DNA from: Streptomyces pacificus
GTDB lineage: Bacteria; Actinomycetota; Actinomycetes; Streptomycetales; Streptomycetaceae
NCBI RefSeq assembly: GCF_011766325.1
Contig: NZ_BLLG01000003.1
Span: 62,001-126,000 of the forward strand
Length of the DNA stretch: 64,000 nt
Reading direction: 5' to 3'
Every line of letters begins with the position of its first letter. The stretch's first letter is position 1. The position numbers and the translations under genes are program-made. The notes beneath the pieces are model-generated. The model had not been told where the DNA came from. It searched no databases and saw only the letters and a list, made by a program, of their open reading frames with translations. Shown piece after piece: positions 44,853 to 55,985 of the stretch.

Positions 44853-44859
44853 GCCCGGC

Positions 44860-44865
44860 ACCCTA
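44860..44865 (-). promoter_or_regulatory. Probable leaderless -10 box of the VOC gene
   Basis: TAGGGT on the minus strand ends seven bases before the ATG at 44852. There is no Shine-Dalgarno sequence. Confidence 0.45.
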
Positions 44866-44993
44866 TGCCTGGGTACTGACAGTGAGCCGCGGCACCCGGA
44901 CGTGGGGCCGGCGCAGCCCGCGCTGATGCCGTCCAGCCGCTCGTGCCGCCCGGCCGCCCACGGCCGCACCGCGCCCGTTGGAGGGTGAAAAAC

Positions 44994-45098
44994 CTTGCAG
45001 GCAGAAGACGTTGGTGTGTCCGGGATGTGTCCGAACTGTTGACCGGGCAATGGTTCGGGCCTACCGTCACCTGCGCAGAGGGCCTTTCGGCTTTGCAG
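44994..45098 (+). promoter_or_regulatory. Amylase control region with CTTGCAG motifs
   Basis: CCTTGCAG at 44993-45000 (followed by GCAG) and CTTTGCAGCAAG at 45091-45102 match the motif type found in front of malE. They are 97 bp apart upstream of the amylase gene. MalR or its paralog could bring amylase under maltose control. Confidence 0.6.
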
Positions 45099-45145
45099 CA
45101 AGAATATTCAGCACGAAGTCCGCAGCCCATGCTTCGGACTTCCCC

Positions 45146-45197
45146 CCCACCTCACCCACCTCACCCACCTCACCCACCTCACCCACCTCACCCACCC
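45146..45197 (+). repeat. 9-bp G-free tandem repeat in the amylase leader
   Basis: Nearly six perfect copies of CACCTCACC lie 25 bp before the amylase ATG. The track contains no G, so the corresponding mRNA leader would be unpaired and C-rich. Confidence 0.92.
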
Positions 45198-45222
45198 CTT
45201 CCTGAGCCGCAGGAGGAACACC

Positions 45223-46917
45223 ATGGCCAGCAGATCTCTGGCTGCCGTGCTCGCCGTCGTCGCGGGCACCGCAGCCTCGGTGATCGTGCCGCCGGACGCC
45301 GCACAGGCGGCGCCGTCCGGTACCAAGGACGTCACCGCCGTCCTCTTCGAATGGCGCTTCGACTCCGTCGCGCGGGCGTGCAGCAGCACCCTGGGCCCGG
45401 CCGGGTACGGATACGTCCAGGTCTCCCCGCCCCAGGAGCACATACAGGGCCCGCAGTGGTGGACGTCGTACCAGCCCGTCAGCTACAAGATCGCCGGGCG
45501 GCTGGGCGACCGCACCGCGTTCACGAACATGGTCGACACCTGCCACGCGGCGGGTGTCAAGGTCGTCGTCGACACGGTCATCAACCACATGGCCGCAGGC
45601 AACGGCACGGGCACCGGCGGCTCGTCCTACACCAAGTACGGCTACCCCGGCCTGTACTCCTCCTGGGACATGGACGACTGCACCGCGGAGATCACCAACT
45701 ACCGGGACCGCTTCAACGTCCAGCACTGCGAACTCGTCGGGCTCGCGGACCTCGACACCGGCGAGGAGTACGTCCGCAACAGGATCGCGGGCTATATGAA
45801 CGACCTGCTCTCGCTCGGCGTGGACGGCTTCCGTATCGACGCCGCCAAGCACATGCCCGCCGGTGACCTGGCTGCGATCAAGGGCAAGCTCACCAACCCG
45901 GGCGCCTACTGGAAGCAGGAGGCGATCTTCGGCTACGGCGAGGCCGTCCAGCCCAGCGAATACCTGGGCAGCGGCGATGTGCAGGAGTTCCGCTACGCCC
46001 GTGACCTCAAGCGGGTCTTCCTCCACGAGAACCTGGCCTATCTGCGGAACTTCGGCGAGGGCTGGGGCTATATGACGAGCGGGAAGTCCGCCGTCTTCGT
46101 CGACAACCACGACACCGAGCGCGGCGGCGACACCCTCAGCTACAAGAACGGCGCCGACTACACCCTGGCGAACGTGTTCATGCTGGCCTGGCCGTACGGC
46201 GCGCCGGACGTCCACTCCGGCTACGAGTGGTCGGACAGGGACGCGGGCCCGCCCAACGGCGGCACGGTGAACGCCTGCTACAGCGACGGCTGGAAGTGCC
46301 AGCACGCCTGGCGCGAGATCTCCTCCATGGTCGCCTTCCGCAACACGGCCCGCGGTCAGGGCGTCACGAACTGGTGGGACAACGGCGCCGACGCGATCGC
46401 CTTCGGCCGGGGCGACAAGGCGTACGTGGCCATCAACCACGAGACGTCCGCGCTGACCCGCACCTTCCAGACCTCCCTCCCGGCCGGGGACTACTGCGAC
46501 GTCCAGTCCGGCACGGGCGTCACGGTGGACGGTTCGGGCCGGTTCACCCGCACCCTCGGCCCCAACACCGCCGTCGCGCTGCACGCGGGTGCCAGGAACT
46601 GCGACGGCGGCGGCGGTCCGTCCACATCCGGCGCCTCGTTCGCCGTCAACGCCACGACCGTGTTCGGGCAGAACATCTACGTCACGGGCAACCAGGCCGC
46701 CCTCGGCAACTGGAACACCGGCAGCGCGCTCAAGCTGGACCCGTCGAGCTACCCCGTGTGGAAGCTCGACGTCGACCTGCCTCCCGGCACCACCTTCGAG
46801 TACAAGTACGTGCGCAAGGACGGTGCGGGCAACGTCACCTGGGAGTCCGGGGCGAACCGGACGGCGACGGTCCCGTCGACCGGCAAGGTGAGCCTGAACG
46901 ACACCTGGCGGTCCTGA
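45223..46917 (+). CDS. Secreted alpha-amylase with C-terminal CBM20
   Basis: A 564-residue secreted alpha-amylase of the actinobacterial/animal-type GH13 group. A Sec signal runs to about residue 29 (cleavage near AQA-AP). Catalytic residues are Asp206 ([10 protein letters not shown]), Glu233 (YWKQEAIFG) and Asp297 (VDNHDTERG); the chloride/calcium region [10 protein letters not shown] is intact. After a glycine/serine linker (about 463-472) a starch-binding CBM20 ([20 protein letters not shown] onward) forms the last 95 residues. It cuts starch outside the cell to feed the MalEFG system. ATG start with AGGAGG nicely spaced. The leader carries a G-free 9-bp repeat and CTTGCAG motifs. Confidence 0.96.
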   Translation: MASRSLAAVLAVVAGTAASVIVPPDAAQAAPSGTKDVTAVLFEWRFDSVARACSSTLGPAGYGYVQVSPPQEHIQGPQWWTSYQPVSYKIAGRLGDRTAFTNMVDTCHAAGVKVVVDTVINHMAAGNGTGTGGSSYTKYGYPGLYSSWDMDDCTAEITNYRDRFNVQHCELVGLADLDTGEEYVRNRIAGYMNDLLSLGVDGFRIDAAKHMPAGDLAAIKGKLTNPGAYWKQEAIFGYGEAVQPSEYLGSGDVQEFRYARDLKRVFLHENLAYLRNFGEGWGYMTSGKSAVFVDNHDTERGGDTLSYKNGADYTLANVFMLAWPYGAPDVHSGYEWSDRDAGPPNGGTVNACYSDGWKCQHAWREISSMVAFRNTARGQGVTNWWDNGADAIAFGRGDKAYVAINHETSALTRTFQTSLPAGDYCDVQSGTGVTVDGSGRFTRTLGPNTAVALHAGARNCDGGGGPSTSGASFAVNATTVFGQNIYVTGNQAALGNWNTGSALKLDPSSYPVWKLDVDLPPGTTFEYKYVRKDGAGNVTWESGANRTATVPSTGKVSLNDTWRS

Positions 46918-47406
46918 CCGCGAGGGCCGGGCGGGCGTGAACGGCCCCCACGACGGCCGACGGGGGCCGATGGGGGCCGGACGGGGGCCCGCGTCGTGCC
47001 TCCCCGGCCCTCCGTCCGGCCCTCCGTCTGTGCCTCCCCCGTCCTGCGTCCTGCCCCCGTCCCTGCCCCCAGTCCGGCCCGCCGGGCGCTCCCGGCCCGG
47101 GGGAGCACACCCCGCCGGCCGTGCCCGTCCGGCCGGGGCGCGGGTACGGCCGCTCAGCGGCGCAGGGCGAGTTCACGCCTCACGGTGTCCGGGGCCGGCG
47201 CCTGGCATCCGGCGCCTGGCATCCGGCTCCCGGTGCAAGGCGCCCCAGGTCTTGGCCCCAGCCCTCGGCGAAGCTCTCCCCGCCGTCCGCCGCGTTCACC
47301 TGATCGCCGAGTGCGCGTTCCAGGAACCGCGCGAGCCCCCCGGGCCGCGACGAGTTCCACCCGCCCCGACCAGTGCGACGAGCCCCGACCAGTGAGGAGC
47401 ACCCTC
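46918..47406. other. Repeat- and G-rich gap between amylase and amylopullulanase genes
   Basis: It contains three runs of five G within 26 bp (46961-46988) preceded by more G clusters, so a G-quadruplex is possible. It also has GGCCCTCCGTCC repeats (about 47003-47030) and a 14-bp direct repeat GGCGCCTGGCATCC (47197-47210 and 47211-47224). No gene or clear terminator was recognised. Confidence 0.55.
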
Positions 47407-50400
47407 GTGACACCCCCCTCGCACGGCAGGCGCAGAACGATGGCGGCCGGTCTGGCCGTCGCCGTCTGCGCCGCACTCGCCCCCGCTGTGCCCGCAGCGG
47501 CCGCGAAGCCTCCCTCCCCGCCGTCCGACGCCCGGCTGTCCGCCGAGCCGGCCCGCCACGACCTGACCCGTGAGCAGTTCTACTTCGTGCTCCCGGACCG
47601 CTTCGCCAACGGCGACCGCCGCAACGACCGCGGCGGACTGACCGGCTCGCGCCTGAGCACCGGGTACGACCCCACGGACAAGGGCTTCTACCAGGGCGGC
47701 GACCTCAAGGGGCTCACCAAGCGGCTGGACTACATCAAGGGCCTCGGCACGACCGCCATCTGGCTCGCGCCGATCTTCAAGAACCGGCCGGTCCAGGGCA
47801 GCGGGAAGGACGCCTCGGCGGGCTACCACGGCTACTGGATCACCGACTTCACCCGGGTGGACCCCCACTTCGGCAGCGACCGGGACCTGGAGACCTTGAT
47901 CGACAAGGCCCATGCCAAGGGCATGAAGGTCTTCTTCGACGTCATCACCAACCACACCGCCGATACCGTCGACTACGCCGAGCAGGCCTACGGCTACCGC
48001 CCCAAGGGCGCCTACCCGTACCTCGACCAGGACGGCCGCCCGTTCGACGATCGCGAGGGCGTCCCGCGGGGTGCGGTGGACGCCGGCTCCTTCCCCTACA
48101 CGCCGGTCAGGGGCGAGGGAGCCGTCCGCAAGGTTCCGGCGTGGCTCAACGACCCGACGATGTACCACAACCGGGGCGACTCCACCTGGGTTGGGGAGAG
48201 TGCCGAGTACGGCGACTTCGCCGGTCTGGACGACCTGTGGACCGAGCGGCCCGAAGTCGTCGAGGGCATGAAGCGGATCTACGAGAAGTGGGTCCGCGAC
48301 TTCCGGATCGACGGCTTCCGGATCGACACCGTCAAACACGTCGACCTGGACTTCTGGACCCAGTGGGCCACCGCGCTTGACGCCTACGCCGCCGAGCGGG
48401 GCCGTGAGGACTTCTTCATGTTCGGCGAGGTCTACTCCGCCGACCCGGCCGTGACCTCGCCCTACGTCACCCGCGGCCGGCTCGACTCGACCCTCGACTT
48501 CCCCTTCCAGGCCGCGGCCCGCGCCTACGCCTCACAGGGCGCCGACGCCGGCCGGCTCGGGGACGTCTTCGCCGACGACTACCGGTACACCACCGACAAG
48601 GCCAACGCCTACGAGCAGGTGACCTTCCTCGGCAACCACGACATGGGCCGCATCGGCACCTTCCTGAAGCAGGACAACCCCGGCGCCGGCGAAGCGGAGC
48701 TGCTGAAGCGGGCCCGCCTCGCGAACGAGCTGATGTTCCTCAGCCGCGGCAACCCGGTCGTCTACTACGGCGACGAGCAGGGCTTCACCGGCGCGGGCGG
48801 AGACAAGGACGCCCGCCAGACGCTCTTCGCCTCGAAGACCGCCGACTACCTCGACGACGACCTGCTCGGCACCGACCGCACCCACGCCGACGACGCGTAC
48901 GACACCGGCCACCCCCTCTACCGCTCGATCGCCGCCCTGTCGAAGCTCACCCGCGAGCACCCGGTGCTGCGCGACGGCGTCCAGCGGGAGCGCCACGCCG
49001 GGGACTCCGTCTACGCCTTCTCCCGCACCGACGCCGCCCGGCGCGGCGGACCCGTCGAGTACCTGGTGGCCGCCAACAACGCGACGACCGACAGGACCGT
49101 GACCCTGAACGTCGACTCGGCGGAGTTCCGGGCCCTGTACGGCGGCTCCGGCACCTTCCGCGCCGAAGCCGGCGAACTCACCGTCACCGTCCCCGCGCTG
49201 TCGTCGCTGGTGCTGCGCGCCACCGGACCCCTCGCGCCGCCCGCCGCCCGGCCCGCCCTCACCCTGAAGGCCCCCGCCGCCGGGTCGACCGGCACCGTGG
49301 AGATCTCCGCCGACGTCCGCGGCGGACAGCTCAACCGGGTCGTGTTCGCCGCACAGGCGGGCAACGGAAGCTGGCGCACCCTCGGCACCGCCGACCACGC
49401 CCCGTACAAGGTCACCCAGCACATCACGGCCCCCGCCGGGACACCCCTGCGCTACAAGGCGGTCGCCGTCGACACCCTCGGCCGCACCGCGAGCGCCCGC
49501 GCCGCCACCACCGCGGGGCAGACCCCGCCGCCCGGGAAGCCCACGGCCGTGGAACGCACCCACGCGGTCGTCCACTACCAGCGCGCCGACGGAGACTACG
49601 ACGGCGCGCGGCTGCAGGCTGCCGGGACCACGGCCGCGTTCACCGGCCGCGACGCCTGGGGCGCCTTCGCCTGGGTCGAGGTCCCCGAGGGCGCCTCGAC
49701 CCTCCCGTACACCGTCGAGAAGGACGGCGCCGCCGACGGACCGCGGCGCACCATCGACCTCCGCCGTACCGGCGAGGTCTGGATCACCGGGGGGCGGGAC
49801 GGCCAGTCCGGCACCGCACCCGACGGCGCCTACCCGCCGCAGGACCAGAAGAAGGCCGTGCTGCACTACCACCGGCCGGGGGGTACCTCCCCGGACGCAG
49901 GCTCCGGCGAAGGCGACTACGACGGCTGGGGCCTGCACGTCTGGACCGGCGCCGCCGAGCCCACCGACTGGTCGAAGCCGCTGATGCCCGTCCGCCGGGA
50001 CGCCTACGGCGTCACCTTCGAGGTCCCGCTCGCCGAAGGGGCCGACTCGCTCGGCTACATCCTCCACAAGGGCGACCAGAAGGACCTGCCGAACGACCAG
50101 TCGCTGTCCTTCGCCACCCACGGCCGCGAGGTGTGGCTGCTCGCCGGGCAGCCGGAGTACCTGCTCCCGACGAGCGGCGGTGCGCCCTCGCTCGACCTGT
50201 CGAAGGCCGAGGCGCAGTTCATCGACCGCGACACCGTGGTGTGGCAGGGGACGGCCGCCGGCGCCGGCAGCCGGCAGCTGGTGTACGCGCCCGGCGGCGG
50301 CATCGAGGTGGTCGACGGCGCGCTCAGCGACGAGGGGCGGTGGCTGCGGCTCGACCCCTCCGCGCTCACCGCAGCCCAGAAGGCGAGGTTCCCCCATCTG

Positions 50401-52764
50401 AAGGACCTCCCCGCCTTCACCGTCGACCCGCGCGACCGCGACCGGGTCGAGGACGCCCTGCGCGGCCAGCTGATCGCCACCCAGCGAGCGGCGAACGGGG
50501 CACTGCTCGCCGCCACCGGAGTGCAGATCCCGGGCGTCCTCGACGACCTCTACGCGGGCAGGGCCGAGAAGGCCGCGCTCGGGCCGGTGTTCCGCAAGGG
50601 CCGCCCGACGCTGTCCGTCTGGGCACCCACCGCACGCAGGGTCGCCCTCGACATCGGCGGCAGGACCGTCCCGATGCGCCGCGACGGCGCCTCCGGCGTC
50701 TGGTCGGTCACCGGCCCGGCGAGCTGGCGGGGCAAGCCCTACCGGTACGCCGTGACCGTCTGGGCGCCCAGTGTGCACAAGCTCGTCACCAACAGGGTCA
50801 CCGACCCGTACTCCACCGCCCTCACCACCGACTCGGCCCGCAGCCTCGTCGTCGACCTCGCCGACCCGAAGCTCGCGCCCGAGGGCTGGTCCACCCTGCG
50901 CAAGCCGGCCGCCGTGCCGCTGAAGGACGCCCAGATCCAGGAGCTGCACATCCGGGACTTCTCGGCCGCCGACCGCACCGCGAGGCACCCGGGCGGCTAC
51001 CTCGCCTTCACCGACCGCGACTCGGCCGGGATGAGGCACCTGGCCTCGCTCGCGAGGAGCGGCACCTCCCACGTCCACCTGCTGCCCGCCTTCGACATCG
51101 GCACCATCCCCGAGCGGAGCTCCGACCAGTCCGTACCGGACTGCGACCTGAAGGCGCACCCGCCGGACTCCGAGGAGCAGCAGGCCTGCGTGGCGGAGGC
51201 GGCGGCGGAGGACGCCTACAACTGGGGCTACGACCCGCTGCACCACACCGTCCCCGAAGGCTCCTACGCCTCCGACCCCGACGGAACAGCCCGCACGGTC
51301 GAGTTCCGGCGGATGGTGCAGGGTCTGAACGGCGCCGGGCTGCGCACCGTCATGGACGTCGTCTACAACCACACCGTCGCGAGCGGCCAGTCGGAGAAGT
51401 CCGTACTGGACCGGATCGTCCCCGGCTACTACCAGCGGCTCCTCGGCGACGGCTCGGTGGCCACGTCCACCTGCTGCGCCAACACCGCGCCCGAGAACGC
51501 CATGATGGGCAAGCTCGTCGTGGACTCCGTCGTCACCTGGGCGAAGCAGTACAAGGTCGACGGCTTCCGCTTCGACCTGATGGGACACCATCCGAAGGCG
51601 AACATGCTCGCCGTCCGCGAGGCCCTCGACGCGCTCACCGCCGAGAAGGACGGCGTCGACGGGAAGCGGATCGTCCTGTACGGGGAGGGCTGGAACTTCG
51701 GCGAGATCGCCGACGACGCCCGCTTCGTCCAGGCCACCCAGGAGAACATGGCCGGTACCGGCATCGCCACCTTCTCCGACCGGGCACGGGACGCCGTCCG
51801 CGGCGGCGGCCCGTTCGACGAGGACCCGGGCGTGCAGGGCTTCGCCTCCGGTCTGTTCACCGAGCCCAACGCCTCCGAGGCCAACGGCACCCCCGCCGAG
51901 CAGCGCGCCCGGCTGCTGCACTACCAGGACCTGATCAAGGTCGGGCTGTCGGGGAACCTGGCGTCGTACACCTTCACCGACACCCGGGGCCGCACGGTCA
52001 AGGGCTCGGAGGTGGACTACAACGGCTCACCGGCAGGCTACGCGGCCGCGCCCGGCGACGCCCTGGCCTACGCGGACGCCCACGACAACGAGACGCTCTA
52101 CGACGCCCTCGCGTTCAAGCTGCCGCCGTCCGTCTCCGCCGCCGACCGGGCCCGGATGCAGGTACTGGCGATGGCGACGGCCGCGCTCTCCCAGGGGCCC
52201 GCGCTGTCCCAGGCCGGCACCGACCTGCTGCGGTCCAAGTCGCTGGACCGCAACTCCTACGACAGCGGCGACTGGTTCAACCCCGTCCACTGGGACTGCC
52301 GCGACGGCAACGGCTTCGGCCGCGGTCTGCCGCCGGCCGCCGACAACAAGGACAAGTGGCCTTTCGCCAGGCCGCTGCTGACCGCGCCGACGCTGAAGCC
52401 CGGCTGCGCGGAGATCACCGGCACCTCGGCCGCCTACCGCGACCTGCTCAGAATCCGCACGACCGAGGAGGCGTTCGGCCTCGGCACGGCGGACGAGGTG
52501 CGCTCGGCGCTCTCCTTCCCCCTCTCGGGGACGGGCGAGACGCCCGGCGTGATCACCATGCGCCTCGGCGACCTGGTAGTGGTGTTCAACGCGACCCCGG
52601 ACCGGCAGAGCCAGCGGATCGGCGCCCTGGCGGGCACCCCGTACGGGCTGCACCCGGTCCAGGCCGGGGGAGCCGACGAGGTGGCCAAGGCGTCGTCGTA
52701 CGACGGCAGCACCGGCACCTTCGCGGTGCCGGGCCGCACGGCAGCCGTCTTCGTCCGCGGCTGA
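47407..52764 (+). CDS. Giant secreted alpha-amylase/pullulanase with two GH13 domains
   Basis: A 1785-residue secreted bifunctional enzyme corresponding to S. coelicolor SCO2226. Signal peptide to about residue 32. First GH13 domain, about 45-560: Asp in [10 protein letters not shown], Glu in MFGEVYSA, Asp in GNHDMGR. Then a beta-sandwich region (about 610-690), two PUD/CBM41-type modules ([15 protein letters not shown] and [11 protein letters not shown]...YDGWGLHVW), a pullulanase N2-like/CBM48 stretch (about 1060-1150), and a pullulanase GH13_14 domain: [10 protein letters not shown], Asp in [10 protein letters not shown], Glu in LYGEGWNFG, Asp in DAHDNETL. It cuts alpha-1,4 and alpha-1,6 bonds of starch. 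GTG start with AGGAG before it. Confidence 0.95.
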   Translation: MTPPSHGRRRTMAAGLAVAVCAALAPAVPAAAAKPPSPPSDARLSAEPARHDLTREQFYFVLPDRFANGDRRNDRGGLTGSRLSTGYDPTDKGFYQGGDLKGLTKRLDYIKGLGTTAIWLAPIFKNRPVQGSGKDASAGYHGYWITDFTRVDPHFGSDRDLETLIDKAHAKGMKVFFDVITNHTADTVDYAEQAYGYRPKGAYPYLDQDGRPFDDREGVPRGAVDAGSFPYTPVRGEGAVRKVPAWLNDPTMYHNRGDSTWVGESAEYGDFAGLDDLWTERPEVVEGMKRIYEKWVRDFRIDGFRIDTVKHVDLDFWTQWATALDAYAAERGREDFFMFGEVYSADPAVTSPYVTRGRLDSTLDFPFQAAARAYASQGADAGRLGDVFADDYRYTTDKANAYEQVTFLGNHDMGRIGTFLKQDNPGAGEAELLKRARLANELMFLSRGNPVVYYGDEQGFTGAGGDKDARQTLFASKTADYLDDDLLGTDRTHADDAYDTGHPLYRSIAALSKLTREHPVLRDGVQRERHAGDSVYAFSRTDAARRGGPVEYLVAANNATTDRTVTLNVDSAEFRALYGGSGTFRAEAGELTVTVPALSSLVLRATGPLAPPAARPALTLKAPAAGSTGTVEISADVRGGQLNRVVFAAQAGNGSWRTLGTADHAPYKVTQHITAPAGTPLRYKAVAVDTLGRTASARAATTAGQTPPPGKPTAVERTHAVVHYQRADGDYDGARLQAAGTTAAFTGRDAWGAFAWVEVPEGASTLPYTVEKDGAADGPRRTIDLRRTGEVWITGGRDGQSGTAPDGAYPPQDQKKAVLHYHRPGGTSPDAGSGEGDYDGWGLHVWTGAAEPTDWSKPLMPVRRDAYGVTFEVPLAEGADSLGYILHKGDQKDLPNDQSLSFATHGREVWLLAGQPEYLLPTSGGAPSLDLSKAEAQFIDRDTVVWQGTAAGAGSRQLVYAPGGGIEVVDGALSDEGRWLRLDPSALTAAQKARFPHLKDLPAFTVDPRDRDRVEDALRGQLIATQRAANGALLAATGVQIPGVLDDLYAGRAEKAALGPVFRKGRPTLSVWAPTARRVALDIGGRTVPMRRDGASGVWSVTGPASWRGKPYRYAVTVWAPSVHKLVTNRVTDPYSTALTTDSARSLVVDLADPKLAPEGWSTLRKPAAVPLKDAQIQELHIRDFSAADRTARHPGGYLAFTDRDSAGMRHLASLARSGTSHVHLLPAFDIGTIPERSSDQSVPDCDLKAHPPDSEEQQACVAEAAAEDAYNWGYDPLHHTVPEGSYASDPDGTARTVEFRRMVQGLNGAGLRTVMDVVYNHTVASGQSEKSVLDRIVPGYYQRLLGDGSVATSTCCANTAPENAMMGKLVVDSVVTWAKQYKVDGFRFDLMGHHPKANMLAVREALDALTAEKDGVDGKRIVLYGEGWNFGEIADDARFVQATQENMAGTGIATFSDRARDAVRGGGPFDEDPGVQGFASGLFTEPNASEANGTPAEQRARLLHYQDLIKVGLSGNLASYTFTDTRGRTVKGSEVDYNGSPAGYAAAPGDALAYADAHDNETLYDALAFKLPPSVSAADRARMQVLAMATAALSQGPALSQAGTDLLRSKSLDRNSYDSGDWFNPVHWDCRDGNGFGRGLPPAADNKDKWPFARPLLTAPTLKPGCAEITGTSAAYRDLLRIRTTEEAFGLGTADEVRSALSFPLSGTGETPGVITMRLGDLVVVFNATPDRQSQRIGALAGTPYGLHPVQAGGADEVAKASSYDGSTGTFAVPGRTAAVFVRG

Positions 52765-52944
52765 GCGGCGGTTGAGCGGGTGTCGGGCGGTGGCTGCGTC
52801 CCCGGGGCGTGGGGGGCGTGGGGCCGCGGGACGTGGTTCTGCGGCTGAGCGGCGGGTGGCCCGCGAGCCTTGAGGGGCCCCGGCCGGGCAGCGGCCGGTT
52901 CGCGGGAGACGGGGGCCGCTCCGCGCGCGCCGGGGCCCCGGGCC

Positions 52945-53673
52945 TCAGGCGCGCTGCTCCGGCACCCGCGCAGCGGACGCCGCCTGCGGCACCAGGGCCA
53001 CGAGCCGGCCGACGAGCTCCCCAAGGGGCCCGTCGGCCGGCTCGTCCCGCATGATGCGCGCCAGTACGGCGGCCATGTCCTCGTCGTACGCCGCGGGCAC
53101 CGCGACCAGCGCGGCGAAGTCCTGGACCAGCTGGCGCTCGAGCTCCGCGCGCGGCACGTCCCGTCCCTCCAGCCAGATCAACGCGGTGGACTCGGCGAGC
53201 GACACCCAGGACCGGACCACCAGCCGCAGGCGCGGGGCCGGGTCGGTGACGCCGAGGTGGCCGAGGACCTGCTCGTAAGCCGCCTGCCGGACCTGCTCGA
53301 TCACCGCGCCGGCGGTCCCGCCGCCGGCCGCGGGACCACCCCTCATCAGGGCCCCGAAGCCCTGCCCGTGCTCCTCGGCGAAATCGAAGAACCGGTGCAT
53401 CACCCTCAGCAGCCGTGCACCGATCGGCCCTTCGTGCCGTTCCCTGAAGCGGTCCGCGAGATCCTCCGCCGCCCGCCGCAACGCGGCCTCGTACAGGCTC
53501 TGCTTGCCCGGGAAGTAGTGGTAGACCAGCGGGCGCGAGATGCCGGCGGCCGCGGCGATCTCGTCGATGGACACCTCGTGGGGCGAGCGGCGGCTGAACA
53601 GCTCGAGAGCCACGCCGATCAGCTGCTGTCTGCGCTCTGCGACGCCCATCCTTCGGCGAACCCCGGTCGTCAT
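52945..53673 (-). CDS. TetR-family regulator
   Basis: A 242-residue TetR-type regulator. The helix-turn-helix is RRQQLIGVALELFSRRS, then IDEIAAAAGISRPLVYHYFP (about 36-55). The ligand domain has FRERHEGPIGARLLRVMHRF and ends in an Ala/Arg tail. Effector is unknown. Start at 53673 has no ribosome binding site, but a TAGGCT -10 box (53680-53685) ends six bases before it, so it is probably leaderless. It diverges from the Ala/Pro-rich membrane protein 63 bp away and may regulate it and itself. Confidence 0.88.
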   Translation of the reverse strand: MTTGVRRRMGVAERRQQLIGVALELFSRRSPHEVSIDEIAAAAGISRPLVYHYFPGKQSLYEAALRRAAEDLADRFRERHEGPIGARLLRVMHRFFDFAEEHGQGFGALMRGGPAAGGGTAGAVIEQVRQAAYEQVLGHLGVTDPAPRLRLVVRSWVSLAESTALIWLEGRDVPRAELERQLVQDFAALVAVPAAYDEDMAAVLARIMRDEPADGPLGELVGRLVALVPQAASAARVPEQRA

Positions 53674-53679
53674 GCGAAC

Positions 53680-53728
53680 AGCCTAACGGCCGGGCCTCGA
53701 ACACCGTCCGCCGCCCGGCGGGTACGCT
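53680..53728. promoter_or_regulatory. Back-to-back leaderless promoters
   Basis: In the 63-bp divergent gap, the minus-strand TAGGCT (53680-53685, six bases from the tetR start) and the plus-strand TACGCT (53723-53728, eight bases from the ATG at 53737) lie back to back. Their -35 regions overlap, so one bound TetR dimer could block both. Confidence 0.5.
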
Positions 53729-53736
53729 CACGGAAC

Positions 53737-54294
53737 ATGACGGCTTCTGACCAGGAGACACCCCCGCAGGCGCCGGCGAACGCGGGGGCGCAGGCTGCCC
53801 CTGAGGCGCCGGTGGGCGGGAGGAGGCGAGCGCCCGCGCCCGCGTCTGTGTCCGCCCCTGCGTCCGCCCCTGCGTCCGCCCCTGTGCCGGAGTCGGCGCC
53901 CGTGACGCCGGAGGCGCCCGCGTCATCGTCCGGGTCTGCGGAGGCGCCTGTGCCGGCGAAATCCCCTGCGGCGGCCGAGAAGACGCCCATGACGGCCGAA
54001 GCGCCCGCCTCCGGGGAGACGCCGGCGGCTTCGCCGGAGGGGATGAGCCCGCGCCAGGCCCGGCTGCTCCGGATCGCCGCCGCGTCCGTCCTGCTCGCGG
54101 CGCTGGCGGCGGTCCTGGCCGTGCGGCTGGCCAGCCGCACGTCGGTGCTCGTGGTCGGGGTCTACGGACTGGCCATGATTTTGTGCGGAGTCGTCATCGA
54201 ACTCAGCCGTCACGGCCGTACCCGGCTGGGCACGTATCTGCTGGGCGTCGGCCTGGTGACGGCCCTGGTGGCGGACTGGCTGCTCCTGCCCTGA
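53737..54294 (+). CDS. Ala/Pro-rich protein with C-terminal membrane helices
   Basis: A 185-residue protein. The first 105 residues are disordered Ala/Pro/Ser/Glu-rich sequence built from APASAP-type repeats (from CCCCTGCGTCCG DNA repeats). The last 75 residues contain three hydrophobic segments (about 112-130, 134-152 and 165-183) with RHGRTRLG between the last two. No function recognised. ATG start, leaderless by its TACGCT box. Divergent from tetR, which may control it. Confidence 0.75.
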   Translation: MTASDQETPPQAPANAGAQAAPEAPVGGRRRAPAPASVSAPASAPASAPVPESAPVTPEAPASSSGSAEAPVPAKSPAAAEKTPMTAEAPASGETPAASPEGMSPRQARLLRIAAASVLLAALAAVLAVRLASRTSVLVVGVYGLAMILCGVVIELSRHGRTRLGTYLLGVGLVTALVADWLLLP

Positions 54295-54373
54295 GGTGTC
54301 GTGAGGCGCCCGGGTGCCGTGAGGCACGGGCGGCATCCCGCGGGCATCCCGCCGTGGGGCCGCGACGGGCCGG

Positions 54374-55018
54374 TCACCGGGCCGGGCTCTCCGCTCGGGG
54401 GCTGCGCTCGGGGGCCGCCGGCGGTACGGGATGCGCCGCCGGCCCGCGCTCCGGCAGGGGCAGCCCGTCAGCCGCGGCGAGCGCCGCGCGCGGGTCGGCG
54501 ACCCCCGCATCGGTCAGGACCTGCCGTATCGCGGCGTCCGGAAGAGCCTCCAGGACGCGCAGCGCATACGCGGCACGGGCGGCCCCCGACACCGCGGACA
54601 GCTGCCTCTCCAGGGCGAGTTCATCGGCGCCGCCGGAGTGGGGCGGCAACCCCGGCCCCCATACCCGGGGCAGCGGGTGCGGGAGGTGGGCCCGCCTCGG
54701 CCAGGCCCGCCGCCGCAGCGGCAGACCCGCGACCAGCGCCTGCCGCAGTACCCGCCGGCGGAGGCGGGCGTAGCCCGGCGAGGCCGTCCCGCGCGGAACC
54801 AGCATCCCCGCTCCACCGGTCCCCGGAACCCGGGCGGTGCGGTCGCGCGGCAGGGAGCGCTGCACGATCGAGTGAGCGGCCAGCGCCCGGCGGTTGCGGC
54901 CGAGGGAGGGCGGCAGCACGAGGTAGGCGATCCGCACCAGACGCGGATAGTGCTGCACGAGCGCCGCCTCGGTCTGCTCCGACTCGACGGCGCCGGGGGC
55001 GGGTTCCTGAGTGCTCAC
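54374..55018 (-). CDS. Conserved hypothetical protein with sigma-factor-like helices
   Basis: A 214-residue protein. The N-terminal VQHYPRLVRIAYLVLPPSLG and the later block LERQLSAVSGAARAAYALRVLE cannot be quoted beyond this, but both resemble the helical core of ECF sigma-factor regions 2 and 4, while the sequence between them is arginine- and proline-rich. The C-terminal ADPRAALAAADGLP block recurs in streptomycete proteins of the same size. It probably is a degenerate sigma-like DNA-binding or scaffolding protein, not an active sigma factor. GTG start; AGCTGAAAG precedes it. Confidence 0.65.
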   Translation of the reverse strand: MSTQEPAPGAVESEQTEAALVQHYPRLVRIAYLVLPPSLGRNRRALAAHSIVQRSLPRDRTARVPGTGGAGMLVPRGTASPGYARLRRRVLRQALVAGLPLRRRAWPRRAHLPHPLPRVWGPGLPPHSGGADELALERQLSAVSGAARAAYALRVLEALPDAAIRQVLTDAGVADPRAALAAADGLPLPERGPAAHPVPPAAPERSPRAESPAR

Positions 55019-55166
55019 TTTCAGCTGAACGAGCGAATACTGCGATAGTCACCCCGAATAAGCCGCCCCCCGGTGCTCCCGTTCGATCGCCGGGTTCACG
55101 TGCGGGGGACCGGCGGGGACAGGGGCGGGCGGGGCATCGCGGTGCCCCTCCAGGGCCACCACGCAG

Positions 55167-55385
55167 GTGAGGCGGTACGACATCGCGTACGCGGCCCTGA
55201 GCGGCGCCATCGCGGACGCCAAGCAGAGCGGGGACCTGCTCGCGGCCGGCTCCGGAGCCGGCGGCATGTGCCGGCTGCTGGTACGTACGGACCGGCTGGG
55301 CGAGGCGGAACGGATCGCCGCCGCGAGCATGGACGCGGTCGAGCCGAAGATCACCGGGGCCGAGCCGGACCACTGCGCGGTAGGG
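55167..55385 (+). pseudogene. Remnant of a helix-turn-helix/TPR regulator
   Basis: From a GTG at 55167 about 73 codons read as the C-terminal helical-repeat part of an XRE-type regulator: YDIAYAALSGAIADAKQSGD, then GGMCRLLVRTDRLGEAERI and MDAVEPKITGAEPDH. No helix-turn-helix part precedes it, and after 55385 similarity stops, although the frame stays open into the next gene. It is a truncated fragment, not a functional gene. Confidence 0.6.
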
Positions 55386-55502
55386 GGCGGGCCTGCCACG
55401 GAGGCATCTGGGGCACATGGGGCAGCAGATGCGGGTGCGAGGTGCGGCACGTTACCGTCCGTTCCGCTGCACACCCGCGCGCCGACCGGGCACGATGGCC
55501 CG

Positions 55503-55985
55503 ATGAGTACGCAACGAGCCCGAAGCACCGCTCCGAAGGCCCTGGCCGCGCTGGCACTGACGGCCGTCACGGCCCTCACCGGGTGCGCGGGTGGCGGGGA
55601 CACGGATGACGCACCCGACGTGCCGAAGACGGCGACGGGGAGTCTGGAGCAGCTCGCGAAGCAGGTCGGCTGCGAGCCGAACATCCAGACGGACGCGGAG
55701 GAGCTGCGGCAGGCCAACTGCACCACGGGGGACGGCAGGTACATCCTCACCACCTTCGCCACGGACCGCGGCCAGCGCGAGTGGATCAACGAGGCCAACG
55801 ACTACGGCGGCACGTACCTCGTCGGCCGGAAGTGGGTCGCTGTCGGCGACGAGGAGGTGGTGACGGCACTGCGCGACCGGCTCGGCGGGGACCTGGAGAG
55901 CGGAGCCTCGCACGGCGGGCACTCGGGGAGCGGTGCGGGCGGCGGCAAGGACGAGGACGAGGCCGAGCACTCCGGCCGTCACTGA
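55503..55985 (+). CDS. Small putative lipoprotein
   Basis: A 160-residue predicted lipoprotein with a basic start, a hydrophobic segment (ALAALALTAVTAL) and the lipobox LTGC (Cys at about 24). Mature part: GSLEQLAKQVGCEPNIQTDA with one Cys, then ANCTTGDGRYILTTFATDRG with a second Cys (likely disulfide), and a Gly/Ser/His-rich tail ending in EAEHSGRH. It resembles the short conserved lipoproteins of streptomycetes without known role. ATG start; no clear ribosome binding site. Confidence 0.78.
   Translation: MSTQRARSTAPKALAALALTAVTALTGCAGGGDTDDAPDVPKTATGSLEQLAKQVGCEPNIQTDAEELRQANCTTGDGRYILTTFATDRGQREWINEANDYGGTYLVGRKWVAVGDEEVVTALRDRLGGDLESGASHGGHSGSGAGGGKDEDEAEHSGRH

Noticed and set aside
48532..51921. 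1129-codon open frame opposite the amylopullulanase gene
   Set aside because: Glycine/valine/arginine-rich shadow of a real gene on the other strand.
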